A DNA stretch of 64,000 bases from Syntrophales bacterium (GTDB lineage: Bacteria; Desulfobacterota; Syntrophia; Syntrophales; UBA4778), in contig JAQTPK010000009.1 in NCBI GenBank assembly GCA_028712885.1, positions 1-64,000 on the forward strand, written 5' to 3'. Under the pieces are notes generated by a model. It ran no database searches and was not told the DNA's origin. It was given only the letters and a program-made list of their open reading frames with translations. Positions 1 to 9,161 of this stretch are shown one piece after another. The translations under genes and the position numbers were made by a program. Position 1 is the first letter of the stretch; every line of letters starts with the position of its first letter.

Positions 1-1181
1 GGAGATACGGCGGACTGTTTTACGACCGCTCCGTCCGGCGCCAGGTTTCCCCGCAGAATGGCGATCCCCCCCTCTTTTCCGTACGGATCGTCCAGTTTGC
101 GGATCACGCCGCCGTCCGCGCCGCGCGCCTTTTTCAGATTGTCTCCGACCGTCTTTCCCGTGACGGTAAGCGCCTCCTTGCGGATCGATCCCGCTTTGGC
201 GATCTCCTTCATGACGCTCTGGATGCCTCCAGCGCGGTCCAGGTCCGAAAGGTAGTGGCTTCCCGCGGGGCTCAGGTAACAGATGTTTGGCGTCCTGCGG
301 CTGATTTCGTTGAATATATTCAGATCGAGAGTTATCCCCGCCTCGTGGGCAACGGCCGGAATATGGAGCACCGTGTTTGTCGAACAGCCCAGGGCCATAT
401 CGACCGCGATGGCGTTTCGGAACGCATCGAGCGTTGCGATGTCCCGCGGGGCGGTGTTCTTCTTCAGGAGAGCCATTATCTGCATCCCGGTCTGTTTTGC
501 CAGCCGGCGGCGGGCCGCATCGACCGCCGGGATGGTCCCGTTCCCCGGCAGCGCCAGCCCGAGGGCTTCCGTCACGCAGTTCATGGAATTCGCCGTGAAC
601 ATGCCGGCGCAGGAACCGCAGCCGGGGCAGGCGCGGTCCTCGAGAGCCTGGAGATTTTTAGAACTCATATGCCCGGATTTGACCCTGCCTACTGCCTCGA
701 ATACGCTGATCAGGTCGACGGACTTCCCTTCGACGGTCCCCGACAGCATCGGGCCGCCGCTGACAAAAATAGAAGGAATATTGAGCCGCATGGAAGCCAT
801 AAGCATTCCGGGAATAATCTTGTCGCAGTTCGGAATGAAAACGAGTCCGTCGAAGGGATGCGCCGTCGCCATTATCTCGACGGAGTCGGCGATGATTTCC
901 CTGCTGGCAAGCGAATACTTCATCCCTGCGTGGCCCATGGCAATTCCATCGCAGACGCCGATAGCGGGAAATTCCACGGGCGTTCCTCCCGCCAGGCGGA
1001 TGCCGGCCTTGACGTCCTCGGCTAACCGGTCGAGGTGTACGTGTCCGGGGATGATCTCGTTGGCGGAGTTCACTACTCCGATAATGGGGCGTGCGATCTC
1101 CTCGTCGGTATATCCCATCGCCTTGAACAGCGAGCGGTGGGGCGCCCTTTCCAGACCTTTTTTCATCATATCGCTGCGCAT
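1..1181 (-). CDS. ilvD: Dihydroxy-acid dehydratase, 3' part cut by window edge
   Basis: Absent from the ORF track because it has no stop inside the window. Reading the minus strand from the ATG at 1181 (preceded by GGAGGTAATA) gives about 393 codons of an enzyme usually near 555 residues. It dehydrates 2,3-dihydroxy-3-methyl acids to the 2-keto acids of valine and isoleucine, using an Fe-S cluster. Visible family motifs are NCDKIIPGM and [11 protein letters not shown], each giving a cluster cysteine. The N-terminal motif reads [10 protein letters not shown], where many IlvD have PCN, so one cysteine ligand of the three-cysteine type is absent; a [4Fe-4S] enzyme is my inference. Last gene of the ilvBNCD run, about 160 bases after ilvC. 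Confidence 0.95.
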   Translation of the reverse strand, partial: MRSDMMKKGLERAPHRSLFKAMGYTDEEIARPIIGVVNSANEIIPGHVHLDRLAEDVKAGIRLAGGTPVEFPAIGVCDGIAMGHAGMKYSLASREIIADSVEIMATAHPFDGLVFIPNCDKIIPGMLMASMRLNIPSIFVSGGPMLSGTVEGKSVDLISVFEAVGRVKSGHMSSKNLQALEDRACPGCGSCAGMFTANSMNCVTEALGLALPGNGTIPAVDAARRRLAKQTGMQIMALLKKNTAPRDIATLDAFRNAIAVDMALGCSTNTVLHIPAVAHEAGITLDLNIFNEISRRTPNICYLSPAGSHYLSDLDRAGGIQSVMKEIAKAGSIRKEALTVTGKTVGDNLKKARGADGGVIRKLDDPYGKEGGIAILRGNLAPDGAVVKQSAVS

Positions 1182-1195
1182 TATTACCTCCAGCA

Positions 1196-1262
1196 GGGTT
1201 CGAGGATTCAAGGGGTCGAGGGTTCAAGTAAAAGAGGGTCCCAGGATTCAAGGGTTCGATGC
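1196..1262. repeat. Short-word direct repeats between ilvC and ilvD
   Basis: The word GGTTCGAGG/GATTCAAGG recurs about five times (ggttcgaggattcaagg, gtcgagggttcaag, gattcaagggttcgatg). No coding potential. One of a series of intergenic word repeats in this window, here without an obvious inverted arm. Confidence 0.6.
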
Positions 1263-1344
1263 TTCAGATGAAATAAGACTACTTTCCGCATTCGCTCCTC
1301 TTACCGGCTTCCCGGTTTTCCTGTCGTCTCAGCTTCTCATCCTC

Positions 1345-2406
1345 TCAACTTCGAGCTTTTTTGCGTCTTTCCGGCCGCAGGGACCGGACCGCTGCGCCCG
1401 CCCTCCACATTTCCATGTTGCGCATTCCGTCGAGCTCCTTCTGGAGCTTTTCGCGGTAATCGGGGGCGCTGTTCGCCTTGAGAACGATCCGGGTTTCTTT
1501 TCCGGAAATGACCCGCTCATAGAGACGGTCGAATACAGGGGCGACCGCATCCCGGAACTTGTTTTTCCAGTCCAGCGCGCCCCTCTGCGCCGTCGTGCTG
1601 CAGTTGGCGTACATCCAATCCATGCCGTTCTCAGCGACAAGCCTGATCAGGCTCTGCGTGAGCTCTTCCACGGTCTCGTTGAAAGCCTCGCTAGGGCTGT
1701 GCCCGTGGCGGCGCAGAACGTTGTACTGCGCCTCCATGACTCCGGCGAGACAGCCCATGAGCACGCCTCTTTCCCCCGTCAGGTCGCTGTAGACCTCCTT
1801 TTCAAATGTCGTGGGGAAAAGGTAGCCTGAGCCGATCGCGATGCCAAGGGCGAGCGTGCGTTCCAGGGCGCGCCCGGTATAGTCCTGGAAAACCGCATAA
1901 CTGGAATTGATGCCGCTGCCGTCCAGGAAATTCGATCTTACCGTTCTTCCGGACCCCTTCGGCGCAACGAGGATAACGTCGATATCCGGCGGCGGGACGA
2001 TTTTCGTGAGATTTTTGTAGGTGATGGAGAAACCGTGAGAAAAATAGAGGGCCTTGCCCGCCGTCAGATGGGGTTTAATGGACGGCCACACGGTTTTCTG
2101 GCCCGCATCGGAAAGCATATACATTATTATGGTCCCTCGGCGTGCGGCCTCTTCCAGCGGAAACAGGGTCTCGCCGGGTTTGAACCCGTCCTTGACGGCC
2201 TTCTTCCAGGTGGCGCCCCCCTTGCGCTGACCGACGATTACCCGGATTCCGTTGTCCCTCATGTTCATCGCCTGTCCCGGGCCCTGGACGCCGTATCCGA
2301 GGACGGCGACGGTCTCGTTTTTCAGGATCTTCTGAGCTTTTTTAAGAGGGAACTCCTTCGAGGTAACGACCTCTTCGATGGTTCCGCCGAAATCAATCTT
2401 TGCCAT
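1345..2406 (-). CDS. ilvC: Ketol-acid reductoisomerase
   Basis: Converts 2-acetolactate or 2-aceto-2-hydroxybutyrate to the dihydroxy acid with Mg2+ and NADPH; cytosolic, second step of valine/isoleucine synthesis. The 353 residues carry an N-terminal Rossmann motif GYGVQGPGQAMNMRDNG and the metal-binding knotted domain motif YSDLTGERGVLMG, followed by NETVEELTQSLIRL and the C-terminal YANCSTTAQRGAL segment. Slightly longer than the common 330-residue bacterial class I form, with an Arg/Lys-rich tail. Sixteen bases separate it from ilvN upstream, and the ATG has an AAAGGAGT-type site before it. Co-transcribed with ilvB, ilvN and ilvD. Confidence 0.96.
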   Translation of the reverse strand: MAKIDFGGTIEEVVTSKEFPLKKAQKILKNETVAVLGYGVQGPGQAMNMRDNGIRVIVGQRKGGATWKKAVKDGFKPGETLFPLEEAARRGTIIMYMLSDAGQKTVWPSIKPHLTAGKALYFSHGFSITYKNLTKIVPPPDIDVILVAPKGSGRTVRSNFLDGSGINSSYAVFQDYTGRALERTLALGIAIGSGYLFPTTFEKEVYSDLTGERGVLMGCLAGVMEAQYNVLRRHGHSPSEAFNETVEELTQSLIRLVAENGMDWMYANCSTTAQRGALDWKNKFRDAVAPVFDRLYERVISGKETRIVLKANSAPDYREKLQKELDGMRNMEMWRAGAAVRSLRPERRKKARS

Positions 2407-2422
2407 TAAAGACTCCTTTCTC

Positions 2423-2914
2423 TTACTTTGTGCGTTCCAGGGCTATGATTCCGGTCCGCGCCATATCATCGATTCCGAGCGGCGTCAGGCTCTGCAGCGC
2501 CTTTTCGATTTCTTCCCGCATTCCGGAGATTTCGATAACGCAGTGGTCCCCGTTCAGCGTAACCACCCTGCCGCGGAAGGTATCTATGATCAGGGCCACG
2601 TCCGCCTTGTTCTTGTCGGTCAGCCTCATCCGGACCAGCATCATTTCCCGCATGACGGTGGCCATCTTCGTCAGATCGGTAACCTTCTGGACGTCGATCA
2701 GCTTCATGAGCTGCTTTTCGATCTTCGTCAGCGTGGGCTGGTCGGCGATCGTGGTCAGAATGATTTTCGAGACCTTCGGGTCCAGCGTCGCATCCACGCA
2801 CAGCGTCTCGATATTGTAACCTCTTCCTCCCAGAGTTCCCGCAACCCTGGCGAGGACGTCCGGCTTGTTGCTAACCAGCAGCGACAATATGCGCTCTTTT
2901 TTCTCCCTTTCCAT
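2423..2914 (-). CDS. ilvN: Acetolactate synthase small (regulatory) subunit
   Basis: 163 residues with the N-terminal ACT domain (LLVSNKPDVLARVAGTLGGRGYNIETL) that binds valine and gives feedback control of IlvB, then the C-terminal domain with VTGRVVTL-like motif RGRVVTLNGDHCVIEISG. Typical length for the short IlvN/IlvH form. Start ATG at 2914 follows GGAGACAAA. Lies between ilvB (about 100 bases of word repeats apart) and ilvC (16 bases). Confidence 0.96.
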   Translation of the reverse strand: MEREKKERILSLLVSNKPDVLARVAGTLGGRGYNIETLCVDATLDPKVSKIILTTIADQPTLTKIEKQLMKLIDVQKVTDLTKMATVMREMMLVRMRLTDKNKADVALIIDTFRGRVVTLNGDHCVIEISGMREEIEKALQSLTPLGIDDMARTGIIALERTK

Positions 2915-2931
2915 TTTGTCTCCTCGTGAAT

Positions 2932-3014
2932 GGGCTAAGGGCTAAAGGCCAAAAGGCTAAGGGTATCCTTCTGATTTTCTGCCTCGCGCCTCGTGCCTCG
3001 TGCCTTTAGCCTCA
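2932..3014. repeat. Imperfect inverted word repeat between ilvB and ilvN
   Basis: Left arm repeats GGCTAAGGG/GGCTAAAGGC; right arm has GCCTCGTGCCTCGTGCCTTTAGCC, the reverse complement of the same word family. RNA from either strand could form a long imperfect hairpin between two co-transcribed genes. Non-coding. Confidence 0.65.
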
Positions 3015-3015
3015 T

Positions 3016-4719
3016 TTAATTAACCATTTCCCGGCTGCCGAGCGTCATCTCGTGGATCGGCCCGCCCGGTTTCACCATCGGATAAACGCATTCCTCTCTG
3101 GCGACCTGGAAATCCATGATCACCGGCCCGGGAGTGGAGATTCCCCGGCGCAGCACCTTTTCGACTTCGGCCGGTTTTCCCGTCCGGAATCCCGTCAGGC
3201 CGTATGCCTCGGCGAGTTTTACGAAATCGGGCGCATGGGTCATGTCGGTATGGGAGTACCTCTTTTCATAAAAGAGCTCCTGCCATTGCCGGACCATCCC
3301 CAGGTATCCGTTGTTAAGAATGACTATCTTTACCGGAATTTTATACTGTACGGCCGTCGCCAGCTCCTGGATGTTCATTTGGATGCTGCCGTCCCCGGCG
3401 ATATCCACGACCAGCTTGTCGGGATGCGCCAGCTGCGCTCCGATTGCCGCCGGGAATCCGTAGCCCATTGTCCCCAGTCCCCCGGAAGAGAGGAACGTGT
3501 TCGGATAATCGTATTTATAGAACTGGGCGGCCCACATCTGGTTCTGCCCGACCTCGGTGGTGATGATGGTATTTCCTCCCCTGGTCAGTTCGTAGAGGGT
3601 CTCGATTACGAACTGCGGCTTGATTACCTCGTCGCTCCGGCAGTAGGACAGCGGCACGTCCCGTTTCCAGCCGTCGATCAGGCCGAGCCACTCGCGGCGC
3701 TGATCGCCGGTGACCGTAAAATTCTTTTCTTTCAAGAGTTGATTGAAACTCCTCAGTGCCGATTTGCAGTCGCTTACGATCGGAACGTCGATCATTACGT
3801 TCTTGTTGATCGAGGAAGGGTCCACGTCCACGTGTACGATCTTGGCGTTTCTCGCGAAAGTATCTATTTTGCCCGTGACCCGATCGTCAAAACGGCAACC
3901 CAGGGTGATCATGAGATCGCAATGGCTGATCGCCATATTGGCGTAATAGGTGCCGTGCATGCCGGGCATTCCCAGCCACAATGGGTCCGTTCCCGGAAAC
4001 GCGCCCAGTCCCATCAGCGTGGAAGTCACCGGAGTCTTCGTCCTCCAGGCCATTTCCCTCAATTCCTGGGAAGCCCCGCCGAGGATGATTCCTCCTCCCG
4101 AGAGAATTAGAGGATTCTTCGCTTCCGAAAGCATGTCCAGGACCTGAAACGCCTTTTTGGAGGGCGGGCGGGGCTGGGGCTCCTCCTCGTCCCGGAAGGA
4201 GGAGGGGGTATATTCCGCCATCGCGTTCATGACGTCTTTGGGAAGATCGATCAGAACGGGGCCGGGGCGGTCGGACCTTGCGATATGGAAGGCTTCGCTT
4301 ATCGTCCTCGTCAATTCCTCTACGCGCCTTACCTGGAAGTTATGTTTTGTGCACGGGCGTGTAATCCCGATAATATCCACCTCCTGGAAGGCATCCGTCC
4401 CGATCAGGGATGTAGGGACCTGCCCTGTGAAGACGACGATCGGAATGGAATCCAGGTGGGCGTTGGCGATCCCCGTCACGGTATTGGAGGCCCCCGGGCC
4501 GGACGTGACGAGCGCCACTCCTACCTTGCCCGAAGCCCTTGCGTATCCGTCCGCGGCGTGAACGGCCCCCTGCTCGTGCCGCACGAGAATATGCCTGATA
4601 TTTCCTTTGTGCAGTTCGTCGTAGATATCAATTACCGCGCCTCCGGGGTATCCGAAGATCACGTCGACTCCCTCCTGCTTTAATGCCTGGATCAAGATCT
4701 GGGATCCTTTAATTTTCAA
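3016..4719 (-). CDS. ilvB: Acetolactate synthase large (catalytic) subunit
   Basis: ThDP-dependent enzyme that condenses pyruvate with pyruvate or 2-ketobutyrate, first committed step of branched-chain synthesis. The N-terminal pyrimidine domain shows VIFGYPGGAVIDIYDEL and the catalytic glutamate in VRHEQGAVHAADGYAR. The C-terminal ThDP motif is GDGSIQMNIQELATAVQYKIPVK ending in ILNN. Full length. The track begins at GTG 4728, but GGAGG lies only one base before that GTG; TTG at 4719 has it 8 bases upstream and gives MKIKGSQILIQ, the usual family N terminus, so I prefer 4719. First structural gene after the ilv attenuator. Confidence 0.96.
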   Translation of the reverse strand: MKIKGSQILIQALKQEGVDVIFGYPGGAVIDIYDELHKGNIRHILVRHEQGAVHAADGYARASGKVGVALVTSGPGASNTVTGIANAHLDSIPIVVFTGQVPTSLIGTDAFQEVDIIGITRPCTKHNFQVRRVEELTRTISEAFHIARSDRPGPVLIDLPKDVMNAMAEYTPSSFRDEEEPQPRPPSKKAFQVLDMLSEAKNPLILSGGGIILGGASQELREMAWRTKTPVTSTLMGLGAFPGTDPLWLGMPGMHGTYYANMAISHCDLMITLGCRFDDRVTGKIDTFARNAKIVHVDVDPSSINKNVMIDVPIVSDCKSALRSFNQLLKEKNFTVTGDQRREWLGLIDGWKRDVPLSYCRSDEVIKPQFVIETLYELTRGGNTIITTEVGQNQMWAAQFYKYDYPNTFLSSGGLGTMGYGFPAAIGAQLAHPDKLVVDIAGDGSIQMNIQELATAVQYKIPVKIVILNNGYLGMVRQWQELFYEKRYSHTDMTHAPDFVKLAEAYGLTGFRTGKPAEVEKVLRRGISTPGPVIMDFQVAREECVYPMVKPGGPIHEMTLGSREMVN

Positions 4720-4741
4720 GGGAAACACCTCCTTCTTGAAT

Positions 4742-4780
4742 AAAAAAAACCGTTACCATCTCTTAAGGGTGGTAACGGTT
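4742..4780 (-). terminator. ilv attenuator terminator hairpin
   Basis: On the transcript AACCGTTACCA, a loop, then TGGTAACGGTT followed by eight U: an 11-bp rho-independent terminator between the leader peptide and ilvB. Its 5' arm (plus-strand 4771-4780) can pair instead with segment 4798-4807, which overlaps the leader stop codon, forming the antiterminator. That segment in turn can pair with 4848-4857 just before the regulatory codons. Confidence 0.9.
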
Positions 4781-4802
4781 CATTGCCGAACAGGTGCAAC
4801 CA

Positions 4803-4871
4803 TCACCCCCCTGCTGTGCAGGGGACTACGATAACGACGAGTACGAAGGCGATGGTTTCAAGGCATCTCAT
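4803..4871 (-). CDS. ilvL: ilv operon leader peptide
   Basis: A 22-codon reading frame too short for the ORF track: MRCLETIAFVLVVIVVPCTAGG. Seven consecutive Val/Leu/Ile codons (VLVVIVV), plus one Ile shortly before, sit directly upstream of an attenuator and ilvBNCD. AAGGA lies about 9 bases before the ATG. Charged branched-chain tRNA shortage should stall the ribosome in this run, mask segment 1 (AACCATCGCC) and let segment 2 (GGTGATGGTT) pair with the terminator 5' arm, allowing transcription of ilvB. The peptide itself probably has no other job. Confidence 0.88.
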   Translation of the reverse strand: MRCLETIAFVLVVIVVPCTAGG

Positions 4872-4895
4872 CAGATTATTCCTTGTGAGATTGAG

Positions 4896-4924
4896 AAGCT
4901 AACAGTTCATTCCGCATATGTCAA
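4896..4924 (-). promoter_or_regulatory. Probable sigma-70 promoter of the ilv operon
   Basis: Minus strand has TTGACA, a 17-base spacer and TAGCTT. The -35 is perfect and the -10 weak (3 of 6). It lies about 25 bases before the leader peptide ATG. A second possibility further upstream is TTGTCA-17-TATCGT. Choice not decidable from sequence. Confidence 0.5.
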
Positions 4925-5048
4925 GATGATTTTAAATACCGGGACGATAGGTTGTTTTCCTTTTCTTGACAATCCGGCTTCCCTCTGATAGCTACTATTC
5001 TCTGAATGTTTCACTATAAACTGATTTCGGACGGGCACTGCCGAGCAG

Positions 5049-6749
5049 TTGATCCCGCGTGAAATGGCGCTCTTCGATCTGGGGAGGTACGAAGCCGCTG
5101 TAAAGCCGCTTGTGCCTCTTTTTATTTTCGCCCTGACGACGGAAATGGCTCTGGATGCAATAATCATATCGGATATCGGGGGAGACAGCCTCTCCGGATC
5201 GAGTCCCCTCAGGCTGGAAATAGACGGGAGGCCCGCCACGCTTCCCGCCGTCCTGAATTTCCTGGAGAATGGCGGAAAGATAACGCCTCCCGTCCGGGAC
5301 GAAGACCGCCTGAGCTGGTCCTCCGCGCCCAGGCTGAACGGAATTCACCTCTTTCACGAGCTTGAGCGGCACGGATTCCGGGCGGAGCTGATCAACAACT
5401 ACTACGCTGAAAAGGACCTCTTTCTCCGGCACCTTGAACAGAGTCCCCGCGCGGTGGTAATCTCGACAACCTTCATCATTTCCAAACAGGCCATCCGCAG
5501 GCTTGTCGAGGATGTACGGACGCACGCGCCCGGCATCGCGGTCATCCTGGGGGGGCCGTTCGTTTACTCGTCTTTTCTGCTGATGCAGAAAAAGGCCGAT
5601 CCCTCCTATGAAACGGAATCCGCCGGAGATGATTTTCTTTTCCTCGATGTCCGGGACGAGCCCGCGGTCGATCTCTACATTATCGGCCGGAGCGGACATG
5701 CCGTCCTGAGGGAGGCGCTGAAGAGAATCCGCGACGGAAGGAAGCCGGAAGGCCTTCCCGGTACGGCCTGGCTGGACGGAAACAGATACGCGTTCGGCCC
5801 TCCGAACGCAGAAAACGATGAAGTCGGGCCCGGCCTGATCCCGGACTGGAGCATCCTTCCGGACAGGGTTTTCAGGACGGAGGTCGTTCCCATCCAGGCG
5901 AGTACAGGCTGTCCTTTTAAATGCGCCTACTGCAATTTCATCAAGGACCGCCGCTTGACTTACGTAAAACCGCTCGACCGGCTGATTGCGGAGCTGAAAA
6001 GCGTCTCCGCCCGCGGCGCCCGTTATGTCCGCTTCATCGATGACAATTTCCGTCTGGGAAGGATGGATCTCGACCAGGTCTGCCGAAGGCTCATCGATGA
6101 AGGCATAAACCTGAAATGGATGAGCTTCATCCGCGCAGGCACCTTGAAGAATTCCGATCTGGAATTGCTGCGGCGGGCCGGATGTGTGGAAATGCAGCTT
6201 GGGCTCGAATCCGCCGCCGGCCGCATTCTGCAGAACATGAACAAAGAGGCCGACCCCGGCCTCTATGCCGGCGTTGTGAAGGACCTTCTGTCGGCCGGCA
6301 TAAATGCCTCCTGCTGTTTCATTTTCGGTTTCCCCGGCGAAACGGAAGAGACGGTCCGCAGGACCATCCAATTCATCAAGGAAAGCGGGCATCCCGAACT
6401 GGAAGGGGTTTTTTCCTGGTCAATCTATCCGTTTATCCTTGCCCCCCTGAGCCCCGTTTATGAGCCCGGGATGAGGAAAAGATACGATCTCACCGGCTAC
6501 ATGATGGAATGGAAACATGCGACGATGGACTGGAAAGAGGCGCGCGGATGGATAAAACGGGCGTTTGTCGAAATAGAGAATTCCGGCCCCCACTACGGAG
6601 AAGAAAACCTCGATCTCTTTCTCGGGCTTTCCGCCGCCGTCAGGAAAAAATTCTCAGCCGGCCGGCATAAGCTCGCCAAGCTGGGCGTAGCGGGGAGGCT
6701 GGACCGTGAAGTAATGATTCGGGTCTTTCGCGAGGTCCTGGCCGGATGA
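5049..6749 (+). CDS. B12-binding-domain radical SAM protein
   Basis: Orphan enzyme of the cobalamin-dependent radical SAM class (MiaB/Elp3-type core). An N-terminal cobalamin-binding-like domain (HELERHGFRAELINNYYAE, then AVVISTTFIISKQAI and IAVILGGPFVYS) precedes the radical SAM domain with STGCPFKCAYCNF, the CxxxCxxC that holds the [4Fe-4S] cluster. Later motifs FIDDNFRLG, MQLGLESAAGRILQNMNK and CFIFGFPGETEETV are typical of the barrel. No DxHxxG cobalamin motif is evident, so B12 use is uncertain. The start is unclear: TTG 5049, ATG 5064 or ATG 5145 (MALDAIIISDIGG) are all possible. The substrate is unknown; no biosynthetic partner genes lie beside it. Confidence 0.85.
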   Translation: MIPREMALFDLGRYEAAVKPLVPLFIFALTTEMALDAIIISDIGGDSLSGSSPLRLEIDGRPATLPAVLNFLENGGKITPPVRDEDRLSWSSAPRLNGIHLFHELERHGFRAELINNYYAEKDLFLRHLEQSPRAVVISTTFIISKQAIRRLVEDVRTHAPGIAVILGGPFVYSSFLLMQKKADPSYETESAGDDFLFLDVRDEPAVDLYIIGRSGHAVLREALKRIRDGRKPEGLPGTAWLDGNRYAFGPPNAENDEVGPGLIPDWSILPDRVFRTEVVPIQASTGCPFKCAYCNFIKDRRLTYVKPLDRLIAELKSVSARGARYVRFIDDNFRLGRMDLDQVCRRLIDEGINLKWMSFIRAGTLKNSDLELLRRAGCVEMQLGLESAAGRILQNMNKEADPGLYAGVVKDLLSAGINASCCFIFGFPGETEETVRRTIQFIKESGHPELEGVFSWSIYPFILAPLSPVYEPGMRKRYDLTGYMMEWKHATMDWKEARGWIKRAFVEIENSGPHYGEENLDLFLGLSAAVRKKFSAGRHKLAKLGVAGRLDREVMIRVFREVLAG

Positions 6750-6755
6750 CAATTC

Positions 6756-9161
6756 TTATCTGGGCTTTCCATCTGGAGGATCATCACCCCTGTTTTCCGT
6801 CTTCTTCTGGTCGGGCGTGCCGAGGAAGAATTTCAGGACCCTGTTCTCGACCGGATTTGCAGAGTAATCGGCAGGCGCCGATCCCGACAGGAAAACCTCG
6901 TTTATCGTATTTGAAGCGCCCGGCTTGGCGAGCAGACCCGTTTTGGGATCAATCTTCACGGAGATGACCCCTTCAGGCATCGGGAAAGATTCGGCCGGCA
7001 GCTGCTGGACGGCCCTCTCCATGAAATAGAGCCAGATCGGGGCGGCCGCCATCCCTCCGACCTCGGCTTTTCCGAGCGGCTTCCCGTCGTCATAGCCTAC
7101 CCAGACCCCCGCGACAATAGAGGGCGTATATCCCACAAACCAGGCGTCCTTCAGATCATCCGTCGTGCCGGTTTTTCCCGCCGCCGGTCTTCCGAGCGAT
7201 TTTACCCTCCATCCCGTTCCCCTCAGCACCACGTCCTGGAGAATCGAAGTCGTCAGATACGCGACTTTGGGGTCGATCACCTGTTCCACGACGGGCTTGT
7301 GCTCTTCGAAAACGTTTCCGGTGCGGTCCACGATTTTCCGTATGTAGAACGGCTCTACACGCCTGCCCTCGTTGGCCAGAACGCCGAATGCCCTGACCAG
7401 TTCCTGGACGGTCACTCCCGATGTGCCGAGCGCCAGGGAAAGGTTTTTCGAGACCGGGGAAGTAATCCCCATGTTGGCCGCATAGTCGGCCGCGTAATTC
7501 ACCCCGATCTCCTGGAGGATCTTGATCGTTACAACATTGCGCGAGTGGACCAGGGCGCTCCTCAGCGTAGTGGGACCCCAGTACTGGCGGTCGAAGTTTT
7601 GCGGCTTCCATTCCCCTGCAGGGGTGTCGAAAGATATCGGCTCGTCCACGATGATCGTCGCCGGGGTCATTCCCTTGTCCAGGGCCGCTGAATATATGAT
7701 CGGCTTGAAAGCCGAACCGGGCTGTCTCCGGGCCTGCGTTGTCCGGTTATATTCGCTCTTGTTGAAATCCCTGCCTCCCACCATCGCCTTGATCTCGCCG
7801 TTCCTCGCGTCCATGCACAGGAGGGCCGCCTGCACGGTCCGCCCCATTTCTATGGCCAGCCGCAGCTCGGAGCCTCCGTCGATGACCCGCGCGTACACAA
7901 CGTCGCCGGGCTGGAAGGATGTTGCCGGAGTTTTCCCCGCTCCTCTGGCCGCGGGCTCAAGGACGATATCGTCGTAATCGGCCATGCCCGCGCGGGCGGT
8001 GCCGACTTTCAAGTGCAGGACCTTTGCTTCTGCATCGTTCTTTTCCACCAGGGCCTTTACGACCTGGCCGCGCTCGAGCGGCCTTGCCTCGAGTCCCCTG
8101 TCCAGCTCTTCCAGGAAGCTTTTGTAGGCGCCCTTATGGATCCTGCGCATCGGAGTTTTCAGGCCTTCCCGTTTTTCAAGCTCCTGGAGCCCCCGCTCCA
8201 CCGCCGCCTCCGCGGCCCGCTGGGCATTGATGTTCAGGGTGGTGTAGATGTCCAGGCCTTCCTTGTAAAGCACGTCGCTTCCGTAATTGGCCAGGATGTA
8301 GCGGCGTATGTTTTCCGTGAAATACGGCGCGATCTTCGCCTTCGCCCCCTCCTTGTTCAGGCGGACGGGCGTCTTTATAATCCTCTCCTTTTCCTCCTCG
8401 GTGATATACCCGTCCTCGACCATCCGGGTGAGCACATAGGCCTGCCGCTGGTAGGCTTTCTCCGAGCTCACAAAGGGGGAGTACTTGCTGGGGGCCTTGG
8501 GGAGTCCGGCCAGCATGGCCGCCTCCGCCAGGGTGATCTCTCTGGCGCTTTTAGCGAAATAATAACGCGAGGCGGCCTCGATGCCGTACGTTCCGTGGCC
8601 GAGATAGATCTGGTTCAGATAAAGGTTCAGGATTTCGTATTTCTTCAGATAATTGTTGATGCGGTGGGCGAGGATGACCTCTTTTATCTTCCGTCCGTAG
8701 GTCTTTTCTGAGGTAAGGAAAAAAGATTTGGCCACCTGCTGCGTGATCGTGCTCCCCCCCTGGACGATTGCGCCGTGCTCCAGGTTTTTCACGAACGCCC
8801 GGACAATCCCGTACAGGTCGACTCCTTCATGCTCGAAGAACCTGGAATCTTCCGCCGCGACGAAGGCGTTGATCACGTATTTCGGGACCTTGGAAATCGA
8901 GATGACCCGCCTGTCCTCCATGAAGAACTCGTGCAGGAGATTGTTGTCGTCGGCGTATATCCTGGTGGTAATGCTGGGGCGGTAATCCTTCAGGGAATAG
9001 ATGTCCGGCAGATCGCGGATGATCCAGTACAGGGATGCGCCTCCGGCTATAAGAACCAGGGGAAAGAGGATCAGACTTCCGATTACGAATTTTCTGAAGA
9101 GGGAGCTTCCGCGGGCCTTTTTCCGGATTCTTTTCAGGGATGTCCTGCCGAAAACCTTCAT
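6756..9161 (-). CDS. mrcA: Penicillin-binding protein 1A, glycosyltransferase/transpeptidase
   Basis: Bifunctional class A PBP that polymerises and cross-links peptidoglycan. One N-terminal membrane helix (FVIGSLILFPLVLIAGGASLYWI) is followed by the GT51 domain with EDSRFFEHEGVD and GGSTITQQVAKSFFL, then an OB-like region, then the transpeptidase with the serine motif RRQPGSAFKP, SRN (HSRNVVTIK) and KTGTTDD. The track start at 9197 overlaps tatC; I prefer ATG 9161, which forms a TAATG junction with the tatC stop and has AGGA 7 bases upstream, giving about 801 residues. Downstream of tatB and tatC on the same strand. Confidence 0.95.
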   Translation of the reverse strand: MKVFGRTSLKRIRKKARGSSLFRKFVIGSLILFPLVLIAGGASLYWIIRDLPDIYSLKDYRPSITTRIYADDNNLLHEFFMEDRRVISISKVPKYVINAFVAAEDSRFFEHEGVDLYGIVRAFVKNLEHGAIVQGGSTITQQVAKSFFLTSEKTYGRKIKEVILAHRINNYLKKYEILNLYLNQIYLGHGTYGIEAASRYYFAKSAREITLAEAAMLAGLPKAPSKYSPFVSSEKAYQRQAYVLTRMVEDGYITEEEKERIIKTPVRLNKEGAKAKIAPYFTENIRRYILANYGSDVLYKEGLDIYTTLNINAQRAAEAAVERGLQELEKREGLKTPMRRIHKGAYKSFLEELDRGLEARPLERGQVVKALVEKNDAEAKVLHLKVGTARAGMADYDDIVLEPAARGAGKTPATSFQPGDVVYARVIDGGSELRLAIEMGRTVQAALLCMDARNGEIKAMVGGRDFNKSEYNRTTQARRQPGSAFKPIIYSAALDKGMTPATIIVDEPISFDTPAGEWKPQNFDRQYWGPTTLRSALVHSRNVVTIKILQEIGVNYAADYAANMGITSPVSKNLSLALGTSGVTVQELVRAFGVLANEGRRVEPFYIRKIVDRTGNVFEEHKPVVEQVIDPKVAYLTTSILQDVVLRGTGWRVKSLGRPAAGKTGTTDDLKDAWFVGYTPSIVAGVWVGYDDGKPLGKAEVGGMAAAPIWLYFMERAVQQLPAESFPMPEGVISVKIDPKTGLLAKPGASNTINEVFLSGSAPADYSANPVENRVLKFFLGTPDQKKTENRGDDPPDGKPR

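Noticed and set aside
283-1830. 515-codon plus-strand frame across ilvD and ilvC
   Set aside because: Crosses two genes on the other strand and runs through intergenic repeats; no protein-like composition.
4995-6392. 465-codon minus-strand frame opposite the radical SAM gene
   Set aside because: Shadow frame; the plus-strand protein has the CxxxCxxC motif and coherent domains.
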